From Acidobacteriota bacterium (lineage in GTDB: Bacteria > Acidobacteriota > Vicinamibacteria > Vicinamibacterales > JAKQTR01), in the NCBI GenBank assembly GCA_026393755.1, contig JAPKZO010000006.1:124001-188000 (forward strand): a stretch of DNA of 64,000 nucleotides. The letters are read 5' to 3'. The position numbers and the translations under genes were made by a program. Positions 33,457 to 45,186 of the stretch are shown piece after piece. The first letter of the stretch is position 1, and every line of letters begins with the position of its first letter. Under the pieces are notes generated by a model, which ran no database searches, was not told the DNA's origin, and worked only from the letters and a program-made list of their open reading frames with translations.

Positions 33457-35601
33457 ATGCTTCGCACGTTGCCCGACGACGATGTTCGGGCCATTTTATG
33501 GCGGTATGCCGATCGATACGACCTGCAGATGCTGGTGCAGTCGGCGCGGGGTGTGGCCCGCGGCCCCGTGGCCAGGCTGGTGGCCGCCGGGGGGCGTAAT
33601 TCGCACGAATGGACGCCCGAGAAGGACGAACTGCTCAAGGCGTGCGACGAAGCGGGATTGAGCGCGGTCGGTCTCGACGTCGAACACGGCGGGTTCATCG
33701 AAGGCCCGAAGAACCTTGCGCTCGCCATTGTCGCGTTTGAACTGGCCTGGGTCGATGCCGGGGCTGCGACGTCCAATCTCGCCAACTTCCTGGCGCTGGG
33801 GCCCATCCACGAGCGCGGCACGGAACAGCAGCGCGCGTTCTACATGTCCGCTGCGGCGCCAGTGCCGGGCGGAGAGCGCGAGCCCTGGCGCGGCGCGTTC
33901 GCGTTGACCGAGCCGATTCCGTACGTCGGCGTCGAGACGGGACTGCTCGGCGGGAAGGCGCGCGTGGCCGTCTGGGAGGAGGGCCAGGAGCCGATCCTCC
34001 AGATCGACAAGCGAGGCAGGTTCATCACGGGCATGGGATTCGCCGATTTCGTTTCGGCCGCGGTGGATTCGGCCGACGAGCGAATCAAAGGCAGCTGCAT
34101 GGTGATCCTGGAGAAGACCGATCCCGGGATCTTCGACCGCGGCGTCCCCGCGCGCAAACTCGTGCATCAGCTTTCGTCGACACGCGATCCCGTTTTCAGT
34201 CTTCGCGTTCCGGCCAGCAGAATTGTCGGCGGCTACACCGTCATCAATGGCGTCATCATTCCGAACTTCTCGCACGGCGAAGTGATCGAAGCCGTGTTCC
34301 GGCGCACGCGCGTGACCGTCGGGCTGATGACCGCGGCCAAGCTGCTGTCGGCCATCGAGCCGGTGATCCGCTATCATCGCGGCCGGTTCCGCGGCGGCGA
34401 GGGCATAGTGCCCGGGTCGCCGCGCTACGAATTCGGGCTTCAGCAGAAGGAGGACGTGCTCCATCGCCTCGTGGACATCTGGGCGACCGGCGAGGCGGCG
34501 GCGGCGCTTGGTTTCGAAGCGGCGCGCGTATTCGACGAGCTCGATCCGATCGAACGCCAGAAGGATGCCTTCTTCGCCGAACGAGGCATCGACCGCGGCC
34601 GCGCTCAGATGAAGGCGCTCGCGAAGATCTCGAAGGACGCGCTCGAGTACCTCGCCCAATCCCATCGCCGGCCCGACCAGCGCAACACCGAGCGGTACGA
34701 CGCACTCGCCGCCGATCCGATGGTGCGTTTCGTGCTGCTGGATGCCGTGGCCAACGTGATTTGTCCGGCCGTCAAGCTGTGGAATACCGGCCACGGCGCC
34801 AACGTGATGCGCGAGGCCGTCAGCCTGGTCGGCGGGTACGGCATCACGGAAGATTGCCCGGGATTCCTGGGTTACAAGTGGATGGACTCGCAGCTCGAAG
34901 CCACGTACGAGGGGCCTGAGGCCGTGCAGCGTCGCCAGCTCTCGATCACGATGACCAACGAGCTGTTCCTGGCCCAATTCGGACACTGGACGACCGAGAT
35001 GCGGCAGGTCGCATCAGAGCATCCGGGCACCGGTGCCTGCACGCTGGCCACCGCGATGCAATTGTGGCTCTGGACGCTCGTGACGTTCCCCCTGGCCGAT
35101 GCCCTGGCCTGGCTGTTGGCGACGCGTCAGCAGGTACTCGATGTCCTCAACCTGATGACGCGGGGCTGGGAGAACCCGGTGGTGGCGGAGCAACTGCCCA
35201 CGCTGGCGCCATTCCTGATGGATCTCTGTCACGTGCAGACGGCGCGGGCCGCCGGCGAGGTCGGCCGCATCTCGGCCGAGCTCATCTTCGGCTATCGTCG
35301 CCAACCGGCGCCGGACGGACACGGGCTATCCGCGTGCGACCCGGCCGACGGATTCAAGTCGTCCGAGGACGTCATCACCGGGATCGCGGCGACGGCCCAT
35401 ATCGACGGCCACGTCATCGAGGCCGATGGGTCGCATCCGGTGAAAGCCGGCCCGTGTGCCGGCACCGAAGGGCTGGAGCCGTTCTTGCGGATGCGGACGA
35501 AGCTGGACAGCTGCCTGGCTGGCGCGCGGCTCGCGAAGGATCGCGCCGCCGAAGGGCTGATGCGCGTGATGATTCCGGAGGCGCTGGGGTACCCGCTGTA
35601 G
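33457..35601 (+). CDS. Acyl-CoA dehydrogenase, long form
   Basis: A 714-residue FAD enzyme; ATG 33457 follows GGAAGGA at a good distance. The acyl-CoA dehydrogenase core spans about 60-520: FALTEPIPYVG (substrate/FAD loop), TGMGFADF..., VSLVGGYGITEDCPG and the catalytic glutamate region LEATYEGPEAVQRR with Glu485. A C-terminal extension of about 220 mostly helical residues follows, as in long (VLCAD/FadE-like) members. It starts a cluster with ETF-QO and both ETF subunits, so electrons from acyl-CoA oxidation should flow acyl-CoA dehydrogenase to ETF to ETF-QO to quinone. Confidence 0.9.
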   Translation: MLRTLPDDDVRAILWRYADRYDLQMLVQSARGVARGPVARLVAAGGRNSHEWTPEKDELLKACDEAGLSAVGLDVEHGGFIEGPKNLALAIVAFELAWVDAGAATSNLANFLALGPIHERGTEQQRAFYMSAAAPVPGGEREPWRGAFALTEPIPYVGVETGLLGGKARVAVWEEGQEPILQIDKRGRFITGMGFADFVSAAVDSADERIKGSCMVILEKTDPGIFDRGVPARKLVHQLSSTRDPVFSLRVPASRIVGGYTVINGVIIPNFSHGEVIEAVFRRTRVTVGLMTAAKLLSAIEPVIRYHRGRFRGGEGIVPGSPRYEFGLQQKEDVLHRLVDIWATGEAAAALGFEAARVFDELDPIERQKDAFFAERGIDRGRAQMKALAKISKDALEYLAQSHRRPDQRNTERYDALAADPMVRFVLLDAVANVICPAVKLWNTGHGANVMREAVSLVGGYGITEDCPGFLGYKWMDSQLEATYEGPEAVQRRQLSITMTNELFLAQFGHWTTEMRQVASEHPGTGACTLATAMQLWLWTLVTFPLADALAWLLATRQQVLDVLNLMTRGWENPVVAEQLPTLAPFLMDLCHVQTARAAGEVGRISAELIFGYRRQPAPDGHGLSACDPADGFKSSEDVITGIAATAHIDGHVIEADGSHPVKAGPCAGTEGLEPFLRMRTKLDSCLAGARLAKDRAAEGLMRVMIPEALGYPL

Positions 35602-35615
35602 ATTGCTTCTTGCCT

Positions 35616-37478
35616 ATGTCCGACTCCGAAGATCCCACCCCGCGCCAGTCGATGGACGTGGATATCGTCTGCGTCGGGTTCGGCCCCGCGGCAGCCGGGT
35701 TCCTCAGCACGCTGTCGCGAGCGATCGTCAGAGAGGACGGCACGACGGCCATCGAGAGCCGCGTCGCCCCCGGAATGCCGCTGCAGGTTACGTGTTTTGA
35801 GCGTGCCGACGATCTTGGCACGGCAGTGTCTGGCGTCGTGACCCGCGCACGCGCGATCCGGGAAACATTTCCGGACTTCGATCCCGCGCAGGTCCCGATG
35901 GCGGCGGCCGTCCGCCACGAGCGTGTAGCCTACCTGCTCGATCCGATTGGCGCCAGCCGCCGGTCGCTCGCCCTGCAGGTTGGTGATCGCGTCATTCGCG
36001 GGCTGAGCGCCGTGTTGCCCTATCGTCATCACGCACTCGAACTGCCGTACATCCCCGATTTCCTTCGGAAAGATGACGGACTCATCCTGTCGCTCGGTCA
36101 GTTCATGCAGTGGGTCGGAGGCCAGGTGATGGGGTCGGGTACCATCCAGTTGTGGCCGGGCACGCCAGTCGCCGAGGCGCTCATCGAAGGCGACGCGGTC
36201 GCTGGAGTGCGCCTGGTCGATCAGGGGACGACCCGTACCGGCGAGCCCGATGCAGGGTACATGCCGGGCATGGACGTTCGCGCCGCGCTCACCGTGGTCG
36301 CCGACGGCCCGGTCGGCCCGGTCGGGCGGCAGCTTGACGATCACTTCGGCCTTCCGCCCGGTCACCACGTGCGCGATTGGGCCCTCGGCATGAAGATGGT
36401 CGTGGACCTGCGCGAGGACTCAGGACTCGAACCTGGGACGGTCGTGCATACCTTCGGCTATCCGGAGCCAGAGATCTTCGGATTCCTGTACGTCAACGAC
36501 GCGCGCACCGCGTCGCTGGGCATCTTTGTCCCGTCCTGGTTCGACAGCCCGGTCCGAACGGCTTATCGCTACCTGCAACACTGGATGATGCACCCATACT
36601 TGTGGCGGCATCTGCAAGGCGGCCGGATGCGATCGTGGGGAGCCAAGTCGCTGCAGGAATCGGGCAAACGCGGAGAGCCGTACCTGGCGGGCAATGGCTA
36701 CGCACGGATCGGCGAAGGCTCGGGCAGCACGAACGTCCTGACCGGATCGGGCGTCGACGAGGCCTGGATGACCGGCGCGCTGCTCGCCCACGCCGTCACC
36801 GACCTGCTGGCTGCCGGCAAGCCGTTCACGCGAGAGGCGCTCGACGAGGCGTACGTCGCGAGGCGCCGCCGCAGCTGGGTCGAGCACGAAGGGGTGGTGG
36901 CCGAGCGGGCTCGTGACGGATTCCACATCGGCGTAGTGACCGGACTTGTCGGCATGGCGCTCTCCGGGCTCTCCGGCGGCAGACTGTTCGTGCCGGTCGA
37001 GCCGAAGCGGCCGCACGAACGCGTGCGCACGCTCATGCAGTACTTCGGCCATCGCATCCCGGCCGCCGAGATCGATCGGATCACGCGCGAGTGCGCGCAG
37101 TCGGGCCAGCCGCTGCACATGGCGATGTTGGATCGCGCGGGCTGGCCCGCCATCCCGTACGACGGCGCGTTGCTGGTCTCCCATCAGGACGCACTGCTGG
37201 TCGGCGGCAAGGTGCAGGCGGCTGCCGGGTACGCCGACCATGTGGTCTTCCACGATCCCGCCCTCTGCAGGGACTGCCAGACAAAGCTCTGCATCGAGAT
37301 CTGTTCGGGGCAGGCGCTGATGCCGGGCTCCGGCAACGTGCCGGCGTTCGATCGGGAGAAGTGCATTCACTGCGGCGCGTGCTACTGGAGCTGCACCCGG
37401 CCGCTTCCTGGGAATCCGGATCGGCCCAATCTCCAGTTCCGCGCCGGCTCAGGTGGGCTGCATTCGACGGAGAATTGA
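35616..37478 (+). CDS. Electron-transfer-flavoprotein:quinone oxidoreductase-like flavoprotein
   Basis: A 620-residue flavoprotein from ATG 35616. The FAD-binding DIVCVGFGPAAAGFLSTLSR is near residue 14; the middle contains DWALGMKMVVDL and a GEGSGSTNVLTGSGVDEA segment close to the second FAD contact. The end carries a ferredoxin-like cluster domain with CRDCQTKLCIEIC and CIHCGACYWSC. This matches the ETF-QO layout, which passes electrons from ETF to membrane quinone. It is slightly longer than typical forms. It sits 14 bases after the acyl-CoA dehydrogenase and before etfBA. Confidence 0.9.
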   Translation: MSDSEDPTPRQSMDVDIVCVGFGPAAAGFLSTLSRAIVREDGTTAIESRVAPGMPLQVTCFERADDLGTAVSGVVTRARAIRETFPDFDPAQVPMAAAVRHERVAYLLDPIGASRRSLALQVGDRVIRGLSAVLPYRHHALELPYIPDFLRKDDGLILSLGQFMQWVGGQVMGSGTIQLWPGTPVAEALIEGDAVAGVRLVDQGTTRTGEPDAGYMPGMDVRAALTVVADGPVGPVGRQLDDHFGLPPGHHVRDWALGMKMVVDLREDSGLEPGTVVHTFGYPEPEIFGFLYVNDARTASLGIFVPSWFDSPVRTAYRYLQHWMMHPYLWRHLQGGRMRSWGAKSLQESGKRGEPYLAGNGYARIGEGSGSTNVLTGSGVDEAWMTGALLAHAVTDLLAAGKPFTREALDEAYVARRRRSWVEHEGVVAERARDGFHIGVVTGLVGMALSGLSGGRLFVPVEPKRPHERVRTLMQYFGHRIPAAEIDRITRECAQSGQPLHMAMLDRAGWPAIPYDGALLVSHQDALLVGGKVQAAAGYADHVVFHDPALCRDCQTKLCIEICSGQALMPGSGNVPAFDREKCIHCGACYWSCTRPLPGNPDRPNLQFRAGSGGLHSTEN

Positions 37479-37488
37479 GAAGCGGTTC

Positions 37489-37512
37489 GTAGGGGCGCGA
37501 TTCATCGCGCCC
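37489..37512 (+). repeat. GTAGGGGC-type palindromic repeat, copy 2
   Basis: GTAG followed by GGGCGCGA-TTCA-TCGCGCCC, a perfect 8-base stem. It is placed between the ETF-QO stop (37478) and etfB, inside a probable operon, so it would form an mRNA hairpin that could separate expression of the two halves. Confidence 0.6.
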
Positions 37513-37532
37513 GTGTGCAAGGAGAATACGTC

Positions 37533-38345
37533 GTGAGCCATCCGTTTCACATCGTCGTGTGCGGCAGCGTCGCACCCGACCCGCTGCAGACGCTCGAGCC
37601 GGTGATCCTTCCAGGCGGCCCCGGGCTGAAGAACGAAATGCTGCTGCCCAACGTACTCGATCCGTGGGCCGCGCACGCGCTGTACGAGGCGGCCAATCTC
37701 GCAAAGAGCGCGCCCGGCAGCAGGGTCTGGCTTGTCAGCCTCGGGCCGAAGGCCAAACTGCAACAGGTGATGATGACGATCGCCCAGAAGGTGCCGTTCG
37801 AACTGGTAGCGCTCGACGGTCCGGCGGGCGGATTCGTGGATGCGCACGCGACGGCCGCGGTGCTGGCCGACGCCATCAACGGAATCGCGGGCCTCGACAA
37901 GACCAGGCTGCTGGTGTTCGGGGGATGGGAATCGGCGACCCGGTGCTCCGGTGTCACGATGCAGCTGGTCGGCGAGCGGCTCGGCATTTTCGATCAATTC
38001 CAGGGAGTCGATCGGCTGACGGTGGAAGACGACGGGTCGCTGCGGGTGCTCGAGCGAATCGAGGGAGGCCGTCACCAGGTGTCGAGCGTGCAGGGTCCGC
38101 CCGCGGTGATCGGGTGGGCGACCGGCCATCTCGCCGAGCCCCCGAACAACCCGCAGGTGGGGATGGCCAACATGCGGGGCGTCATGCCGGCGCTCCAGAA
38201 GGCCAAGGCCACGCCTGTGGCCGGAGGCGGCCTGAGCTTCGTGCGTGTCGAGCAGCCAAAACAGTTGCGCGACACGCGCATCGTCAAAGACGTGTCGCCA
38301 GACGAGATTGCGCGCGAGATCGTCGCGTGGGTGCGGGGGGCGTAA
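37533..38345 (+). CDS. etfB: Electron transfer flavoprotein subunit beta
   Basis: A 270-residue protein; GTG 37533 is preferred since AAGGAG ends eight bases before it, whereas GTG 37515 has none. It has the ETF-beta VVCGSVAPDPLQTLEP opening, LDPWAAHALYEAANLAK, a VDAHATAAVLADAI segment near the AMP/FAD site, and a C-terminal IVKDVSPDEIAREIVAWVR. With EtfA it forms the soluble carrier between acyl-CoA dehydrogenase and ETF-QO. Stop and etfA start share a base (TAATG). Confidence 0.92.
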   Translation: MSHPFHIVVCGSVAPDPLQTLEPVILPGGPGLKNEMLLPNVLDPWAAHALYEAANLAKSAPGSRVWLVSLGPKAKLQQVMMTIAQKVPFELVALDGPAGGFVDAHATAAVLADAINGIAGLDKTRLLVFGGWESATRCSGVTMQLVGERLGIFDQFQGVDRLTVEDDGSLRVLERIEGGRHQVSSVQGPPAVIGWATGHLAEPPNNPQVGMANMRGVMPALQKAKATPVAGGGLSFVRVEQPKQLRDTRIVKDVSPDEIAREIVAWVRGA

Positions 38346-39382
38346 TGGAAACGATTCTGGTACTGCTGCACAACGACGCGGACGGCGCGCTGCCGAAAGC
38401 GGCACTCGAGGCCGTCGCGGTGGGCGCGCGCATCAGCGGCGAACTTGGCGCTGCAGGGTTCACCGTCGGCCTCATCGGTCATGGGTTGCAGCCATCGATT
38501 GACCGCCTGGCCACGTGCGGGGCGGAGAAGTTCGTGGCCGCCGACGCGCCGGAATTCGGACAGTCGCGTTACGCGACCGACGCGGCCGCCGCCGAAGCGG
38601 TCGCCCGTCACGTGGGAGCCAGCGTCATCGTTGCCCCCATGACGTCGCGGTTTGCGCGTGTGCTGCCGGGGGTGGCGCACCGTCTGGGTGGCCGCGTCGA
38701 CACGCACGCGACCGGATTGGGCGTCGCCGATGGCGCGCTTGGGGCGACGCGGTGGTTCTACCGGCAGCGCATGGAGGGCACGCTGCGGCGCACCGAGCGC
38801 CCATGGATGGTGCTGATCGATCCGGGCGCGTGCCCCGCGTGGTCAGGGGCTGCGGGCCACGCCTCGGCCGAAGCCATCACCGTCCCGCCCGATCCGTCGC
38901 TGGCGCGGACGACCGTCACCGGCATCGCCGCACCGGCGGCGGAACAGCAGACGATCCGACCGGATGCGGACTTGCTGTTTGTGGCCGGCGCTGGCTGGAC
39001 CAAGAAGCAGGCTGATGGGCTGCCGCACCCGGCCGACGCTGAGGCCTACATCCTGGATTTCCTCAAGAAGAGCCGTGCCTCGCTCGGCGGCAGCAAGTCG
39101 CTCGTCGACCTGAGCGGGGAAGGGCAGCTCATCCTGCGCTTCATGACGCACCTCAACCAGATTGGCCAGACCGGTGCGAGCCCCCGCCATCCGAAAGGGC
39201 TCGCCACGTGCTGTCACGGCGAAGAGCCACACGTGGTAGGCTGGAGGTTCGTCACCGAGCGTCGGGCTGTCAATCTCGATCCGAACTGCGGATGGGGGCG
39301 CGGCAAGGCCGACGTGCTGTATGTCGCCGACGCGTTTGCGGTGATGAAGAAGGTCAACGAACTGCTCGCCGATCAACTATAG
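38345..39382 (+). CDS. etfA: Electron transfer flavoprotein subunit alpha
   Basis: A 345-residue protein with the N-terminal ETF domain (ETILVLLHNDADGALPKAALEAVAVG) and a C-terminal FAD domain containing VAGAGWTKKQ and HLNQIGQTGASPRHPKGLATCCHGEEPHVVG. The terminal DPNCGWGRGKADVLYVADAFAVMKKVNELL replaces the usual GTI.AINTDP.APIF..ADYG signature in a variant form. A hairpin (39521-39551) follows about 140 bases later. Confidence 0.9.
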   Translation: METILVLLHNDADGALPKAALEAVAVGARISGELGAAGFTVGLIGHGLQPSIDRLATCGAEKFVAADAPEFGQSRYATDAAAAEAVARHVGASVIVAPMTSRFARVLPGVAHRLGGRVDTHATGLGVADGALGATRWFYRQRMEGTLRRTERPWMVLIDPGACPAWSGAAGHASAEAITVPPDPSLARTTVTGIAAPAAEQQTIRPDADLLFVAGAGWTKKQADGLPHPADAEAYILDFLKKSRASLGGSKSLVDLSGEGQLILRFMTHLNQIGQTGASPRHPKGLATCCHGEEPHVVGWRFVTERRAVNLDPNCGWGRGKADVLYVADAFAVMKKVNELLADQL

Positions 39383-39520
39383 CTGCTCCAGAGAGTCCAG
39401 ATGTCAGAGGCCAGGTTCATCTACACGTGGACGCCGAGCCGCCTGTGCGCGCTCAGCGCCGGCCTCTGACGACACCTCCCCACGGACGTGTGATCGCGGC
39501 CCCCGGGTTTCCGCCCCCCC

Positions 39521-39551
39521 GGGGCGCGACCGCGTTGAGCGGTCTCGCCCC
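39521..39551. repeat. Strong GC hairpin after the ETF operon
   Basis: GGGGCG, C, GACCGC, loop GTTGA, GCGGTC, T, CGCCCC: two perfect 6-base stems separated by one mismatch. No T-run follows, so a classical terminator is unlikely; a dispersed palindrome or a Rho-linked/mRNA-stabilising hairpin fits better. Confidence 0.55.
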
Positions 39552-39585
39552 GACGTCCTGAGATCATTTCCACGCAGGAGGAATC

Positions 39586-40761
39586 ATGTCTTACGCATAC
39601 GCAGTTATCGGTGCGGGCCGGCAGGGTGTCGCCGCGGCCTACGACCTCGGAAAGTTCGGAGACGCGTCGCGCGTGCTGCTGGTCGATGCCAACCTGGAGA
39701 TCGCGACCGCGGCCGCTGCAACGGTCAATCGTCTGCTCGATCGTTCGATCGCGCAGGCCGCACAGTGTGACGCCACGAATCTGGCGATGCTTCGATCAGT
39801 GCTGCACGGCACTGATGCGATCCTGAGCGCGGCTCACTACAACCTCAACCTCGGCCTCACCGAACTGGCTGTGTCGATCAAGGCGCATCTATGCGATCTC
39901 GGCGGCCACACTGGCGTGGTGCGCCAGCAGCACGCCTTCGACGGCGAGGCAAAACGGGCGGGCATCACCGTCGCGCCCGACTGCGGGATGGGGCCCGGCC
40001 TCAACGTGTCACTCGCGGCCTACGTGATGGAGAAGCTCGATCGTCCCCGCGAGGTGCTGATCTGGGATGGAGGGCTCCCGCAGGATCCGCAGCCGCCGTG
40101 GAACTATGTCTGCACGTTCGCGATGAGCGGCCTCACGAATGAATACGCCGGGTCGGCCTACTTTCTTCGCCATGGCGAGGTGACCGAAGTGCCGTGCCTG
40201 ACCGACCGCGAGGAACTGGAGTTTGCGCCACCGGTCGGACGACTTGAAGCCTTCGTCACGTCGGGCGGGCTGTCCACCGCGCCGTGGACCTGGAAAGGCA
40301 CGCTCGACCGGCTCGAGAACAAGACCATGCGGTACGTGGGCCACTGCGCGCTCTTGAGGGCCTATGACCAACTGGGCCTCTTCAGCCTCAATCCGATCGA
40401 GGCCGGCGGCGTGACCGTCGTGCCCCGGGAAGTTCTGCACGCCCTGCTGGAGCCGCGCATTGGCGCGCGTGGCGCGGCCGTTCGCGATATCTGCGTGATG
40501 CGGGTCACCGGGCGCGGCGATCTCGCCGGTCAGCCCTCCGAGGTCACCGTGGAGTTGATCGATCGCTACGACGAAGCGACCGGCTTCACCGCCATGCAGC
40601 GGCTGACCGGCTGGCACGCCGCGATCGTCCTCGGCCTGGCGGTACGAGGTCAGCTCACGCCTGGCGTCCGATCCGTGGAAAGTATTCCGGGCTCGCTCAT
40701 CGTCTCGGAGGGACGGAGGCGCGGCTGGGTGTTCAACGAATCGATCCGCCCGGCTATGTAG
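39586..40761 (+). CDS. Saccharopine dehydrogenase-like oxidoreductase
   Basis: A 391-residue protein with a Rossmann GAGRQGVAAAYDL at the N-terminus, then VLLVDANLEIATAAAATVNRLL, DAILSAAHYNLNLGLTELAVS, HLCDLGGHTGVVRQQHAFD and PDCGMGPGLNVSLAAYVMEK, the order seen in saccharopine dehydrogenase and lysine 6-dehydrogenase-like proteins. The substrate cannot be read from sequence. A GGAGGA site is immediately upstream. It is alone between the ETF operon and the hybrid kinase. Confidence 0.87.
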   Translation: MSYAYAVIGAGRQGVAAAYDLGKFGDASRVLLVDANLEIATAAAATVNRLLDRSIAQAAQCDATNLAMLRSVLHGTDAILSAAHYNLNLGLTELAVSIKAHLCDLGGHTGVVRQQHAFDGEAKRAGITVAPDCGMGPGLNVSLAAYVMEKLDRPREVLIWDGGLPQDPQPPWNYVCTFAMSGLTNEYAGSAYFLRHGEVTEVPCLTDREELEFAPPVGRLEAFVTSGGLSTAPWTWKGTLDRLENKTMRYVGHCALLRAYDQLGLFSLNPIEAGGVTVVPREVLHALLEPRIGARGAAVRDICVMRVTGRGDLAGQPSEVTVELIDRYDEATGFTAMQRLTGWHAAIVLGLAVRGQLTPGVRSVESIPGSLIVSEGRRRGWVFNESIRPAM

Positions 40762-40782
40762 GGGAAATATAGCGGAATCGGC

Positions 40783-40811
40783 TTGCGTTAGAGGGTCACG
40801 GGTCCCATACT
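40783..40811 (+). promoter_or_regulatory. Possible sigma-70 promoter before the hybrid kinase
   Basis: TTGCGT (40783-40788) and CATACT (40806-40811) lie 17 bases apart; three and four of six positions match the consensus boxes. It is about 96 bases before the kinase start. Confidence 0.35.
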
Positions 40812-40907
40812 CTGGCATACGGGTCGGCGATTTCTCTAAAGTCGTGGGCGTCCTGTGTCGGCGCGACTCAGGGCGACAGCGGGAGCGCGTGCGTCCAGAC
40901 ACTTAGC

Positions 40908-43481
<2,574 letters not shown>

Positions 43482-43536
43482 CCACGGGGCAGGACCACAA
43501 CCGGGTCGCCCGTGTGACGTGCCGCCCGGCGGCGCG

Positions 43537-44112
43537 ATGACCGCCCAGAATCGCTGTCCGTGGGCTGGTACCGATCCGCTCTACGTTCAGTATCACGATC
43601 ACGAGTGGGGCGTGCCCCTGCACGACGAGCACCGCCTGTTCGAAATGCTCGTGCTCGAGGGCGCGCAGGCCGGGCTGAGCTGGATCACCGTGTTGCGAAA
43701 GCGCGATCACTACCGGGAGGCCTTCGACGGATTTGATCCGGTCAGAGTCGCTCGATACAGCAAGACTCGTGTCGAACGGCTGCTTCGCAACCCTGGCATC
43801 ATCCGCAACCGGCTCAAAGTGGAATCGGCGGTTTCCAATGCGCGCGCGTTTCTGGCGGTGCAGGACGCGTTCGGCAGCTTCGACGAGTACATCTGGCGAC
43901 GGGTTGACGGACGGCCGATGGTCAACGCGTGGACGTCGACGCGGCAGATTCCCGCACGCACGCCGGAATCGGATGCGATGAGCCGGGACCTGCGGCAGCG
44001 CGGCTTCAGGTTTGTAGGTCCGACGATCTGTTATGCCCACATGCAGGCCACCGGGATGGTGAACGACCACCTGGTCTCCTGTTTTCGCTATGTCGCCTGT
44101 AGTGGAGAATAG
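43537..44112 (+). CDS. tag: DNA-3-methyladenine glycosylase I
   Basis: A 191-residue base-excision enzyme removing 3-methyladenine. The start MTAQNRCPWAG, then YHDHEWGVPLHDE, FEMLVLEGAQAGLSWITVLRKR and KVESAVSNARAFL are the Tag family blocks. The zinc ligands are probably Cys7, His20 and, near the end, the His and Cys of MVNDHLVSCF. ATG 43537 was chosen because the conserved region begins there; the longer frame overlaps the kinase gene. It converges on the Pgs genes, with a hairpin between. Confidence 0.94.
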   Translation: MTAQNRCPWAGTDPLYVQYHDHEWGVPLHDEHRLFEMLVLEGAQAGLSWITVLRKRDHYREAFDGFDPVRVARYSKTRVERLLRNPGIIRNRLKVESAVSNARAFLAVQDAFGSFDEYIWRRVDGRPMVNAWTSTRQIPARTPESDAMSRDLRQRGFRFVGPTICYAHMQATGMVNDHLVSCFRYVACSGE

Positions 44113-44137
44113 CCCGAGCTGCGCCGGTCCAGGCCGC

Positions 44138-44157
44138 GGCACCCGCGTTGGGGTGCC
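44138..44157. terminator. Hairpin between convergent tag and pgs genes
   Basis: GGCACCC (44138-44144), loop of six, GGGTGCC (44151-44157): a perfect 7-base stem in a 68-base gap between gene ends. No clear T-run on either side, so the stem may act with Rho or as a two-way terminator. Confidence 0.45.
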
Positions 44158-44180
44158 AAGCCCGGGTGATGAACTTCGAG

Positions 44181-45170
44181 TCAGGTCACGATCCCCCATC
44201 GCACGGCGAGATCGCGGATGTTCAGCAGGTGAAGCACGCTGACCCCGCGTCTGGCCATCTGCGCCATGACTCCGGCGTCGGGTCCGTCGTCGAACGACTC
44301 GCGCCCAAGCCATCCGCTCTTGAGCTTGAGCACCGTCATCGAACGGCCGATGCTGGCCTGTGATCCGCCGATGTTGATGTAGACCGCGATGGGCCGGCGG
44401 CCGGCGGCGCGGTCGAACAACTCGAGCCGCAACGCCACCGCCTGCGAGTAGTGTGACGGTCGCAGCCTGACGGCCTGAAGCGCCGCCGCGGCGCGGTCAG
44501 CGATCTGGTCGGCGAGCATCCGTCGGTCGGGTTCCAGGTCAGCCGCGCGGTCGTCCTCACCCCCGGTCGAGACCCCGATCGACACCGCCTCGATGAAACC
44601 GGCACCGACGAGGCGCGCCTCCATCTCCGGCCACGTGAAGCCCGGTTGGTTGGCGCCCCAGGTTGAACTGGTGACAGAGGACGCCGCAACCAGTCGCGCG
44701 CCCAGGGCGCGACATGCGCACGTGACGGCGAGGTTCAGCCCAGGAAACGATCCCGAAAACGACGCGGCGACGATCGACCCACGGGTGACGCCGGCTCCCG
44801 CCAGTTGAGCCACCAGCACGCGAGCCCAGGCCGGCGACGTCGACACCTGCTTCGATTCCAGGCTCCCAAGCGTCGTGACCAGCGGCGTCATTTCGGCGCC
44901 CACCAGTCCCGATGGATCATCAGCCCCGCTCTCATCGAGTGGGATGCCGGCCCCTTCCTTTGCGCTTCGGATGAGTCGCGACGCCTGTCTCATCATGGAC
45001 TCGGCCTGATCGGCGAGTCGGGCATCGGCCACGGGATGGCGGGGGGAGGCCAGCGCCGGCCAGCGCGGTTGCGGCAGGAGGCCGGATGCCACACCCAGCA
45101 GCGCAGCCGTCAGCGTCACTCCCAGCGTCACGGGCAACCACGCCGGCAGTCGAATCATCTCTCGTCGCAT
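44181..45170 (-). CDS. Poly-gamma-glutamate system protein (PgsW-like)
   Basis: A 329-residue protein with one N-terminal membrane helix (LPVTLGVTLTAALLGVASGLL) and a soluble outer domain with GVTRGSIVAASFSGSFPGLNLAV, SVTSSTWGANQPGFTWPEME and IGVSTGGEDDR. It matches the poly-gamma-glutamate system protein family found beside PgsB and PgsC. Role in the complex is not established. It is last in the minus-strand set, 16 bases after pgsC. Confidence 0.82.
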   Translation of the reverse strand: MRREMIRLPAWLPVTLGVTLTAALLGVASGLLPQPRWPALASPRHPVADARLADQAESMMRQASRLIRSAKEGAGIPLDESGADDPSGLVGAEMTPLVTTLGSLESKQVSTSPAWARVLVAQLAGAGVTRGSIVAASFSGSFPGLNLAVTCACRALGARLVAASSVTSSTWGANQPGFTWPEMEARLVGAGFIEAVSIGVSTGGEDDRAADLEPDRRMLADQIADRAAAALQAVRLRPSHYSQAVALRLELFDRAAGRRPIAVYINIGGSQASIGRSMTVLKLKSGWLGRESFDDGPDAGVMAQMARRGVSVLHLLNIRDLAVRWGIVT

Positions 45171-45186
45171 CGATCGGCGTTGCTTG

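Noticed and set aside
39521-39551. Intrinsic terminator after etfA
   Set aside because: The stem is strong but there is no T-run after it on either strand, so it was listed as a repeat/hairpin.
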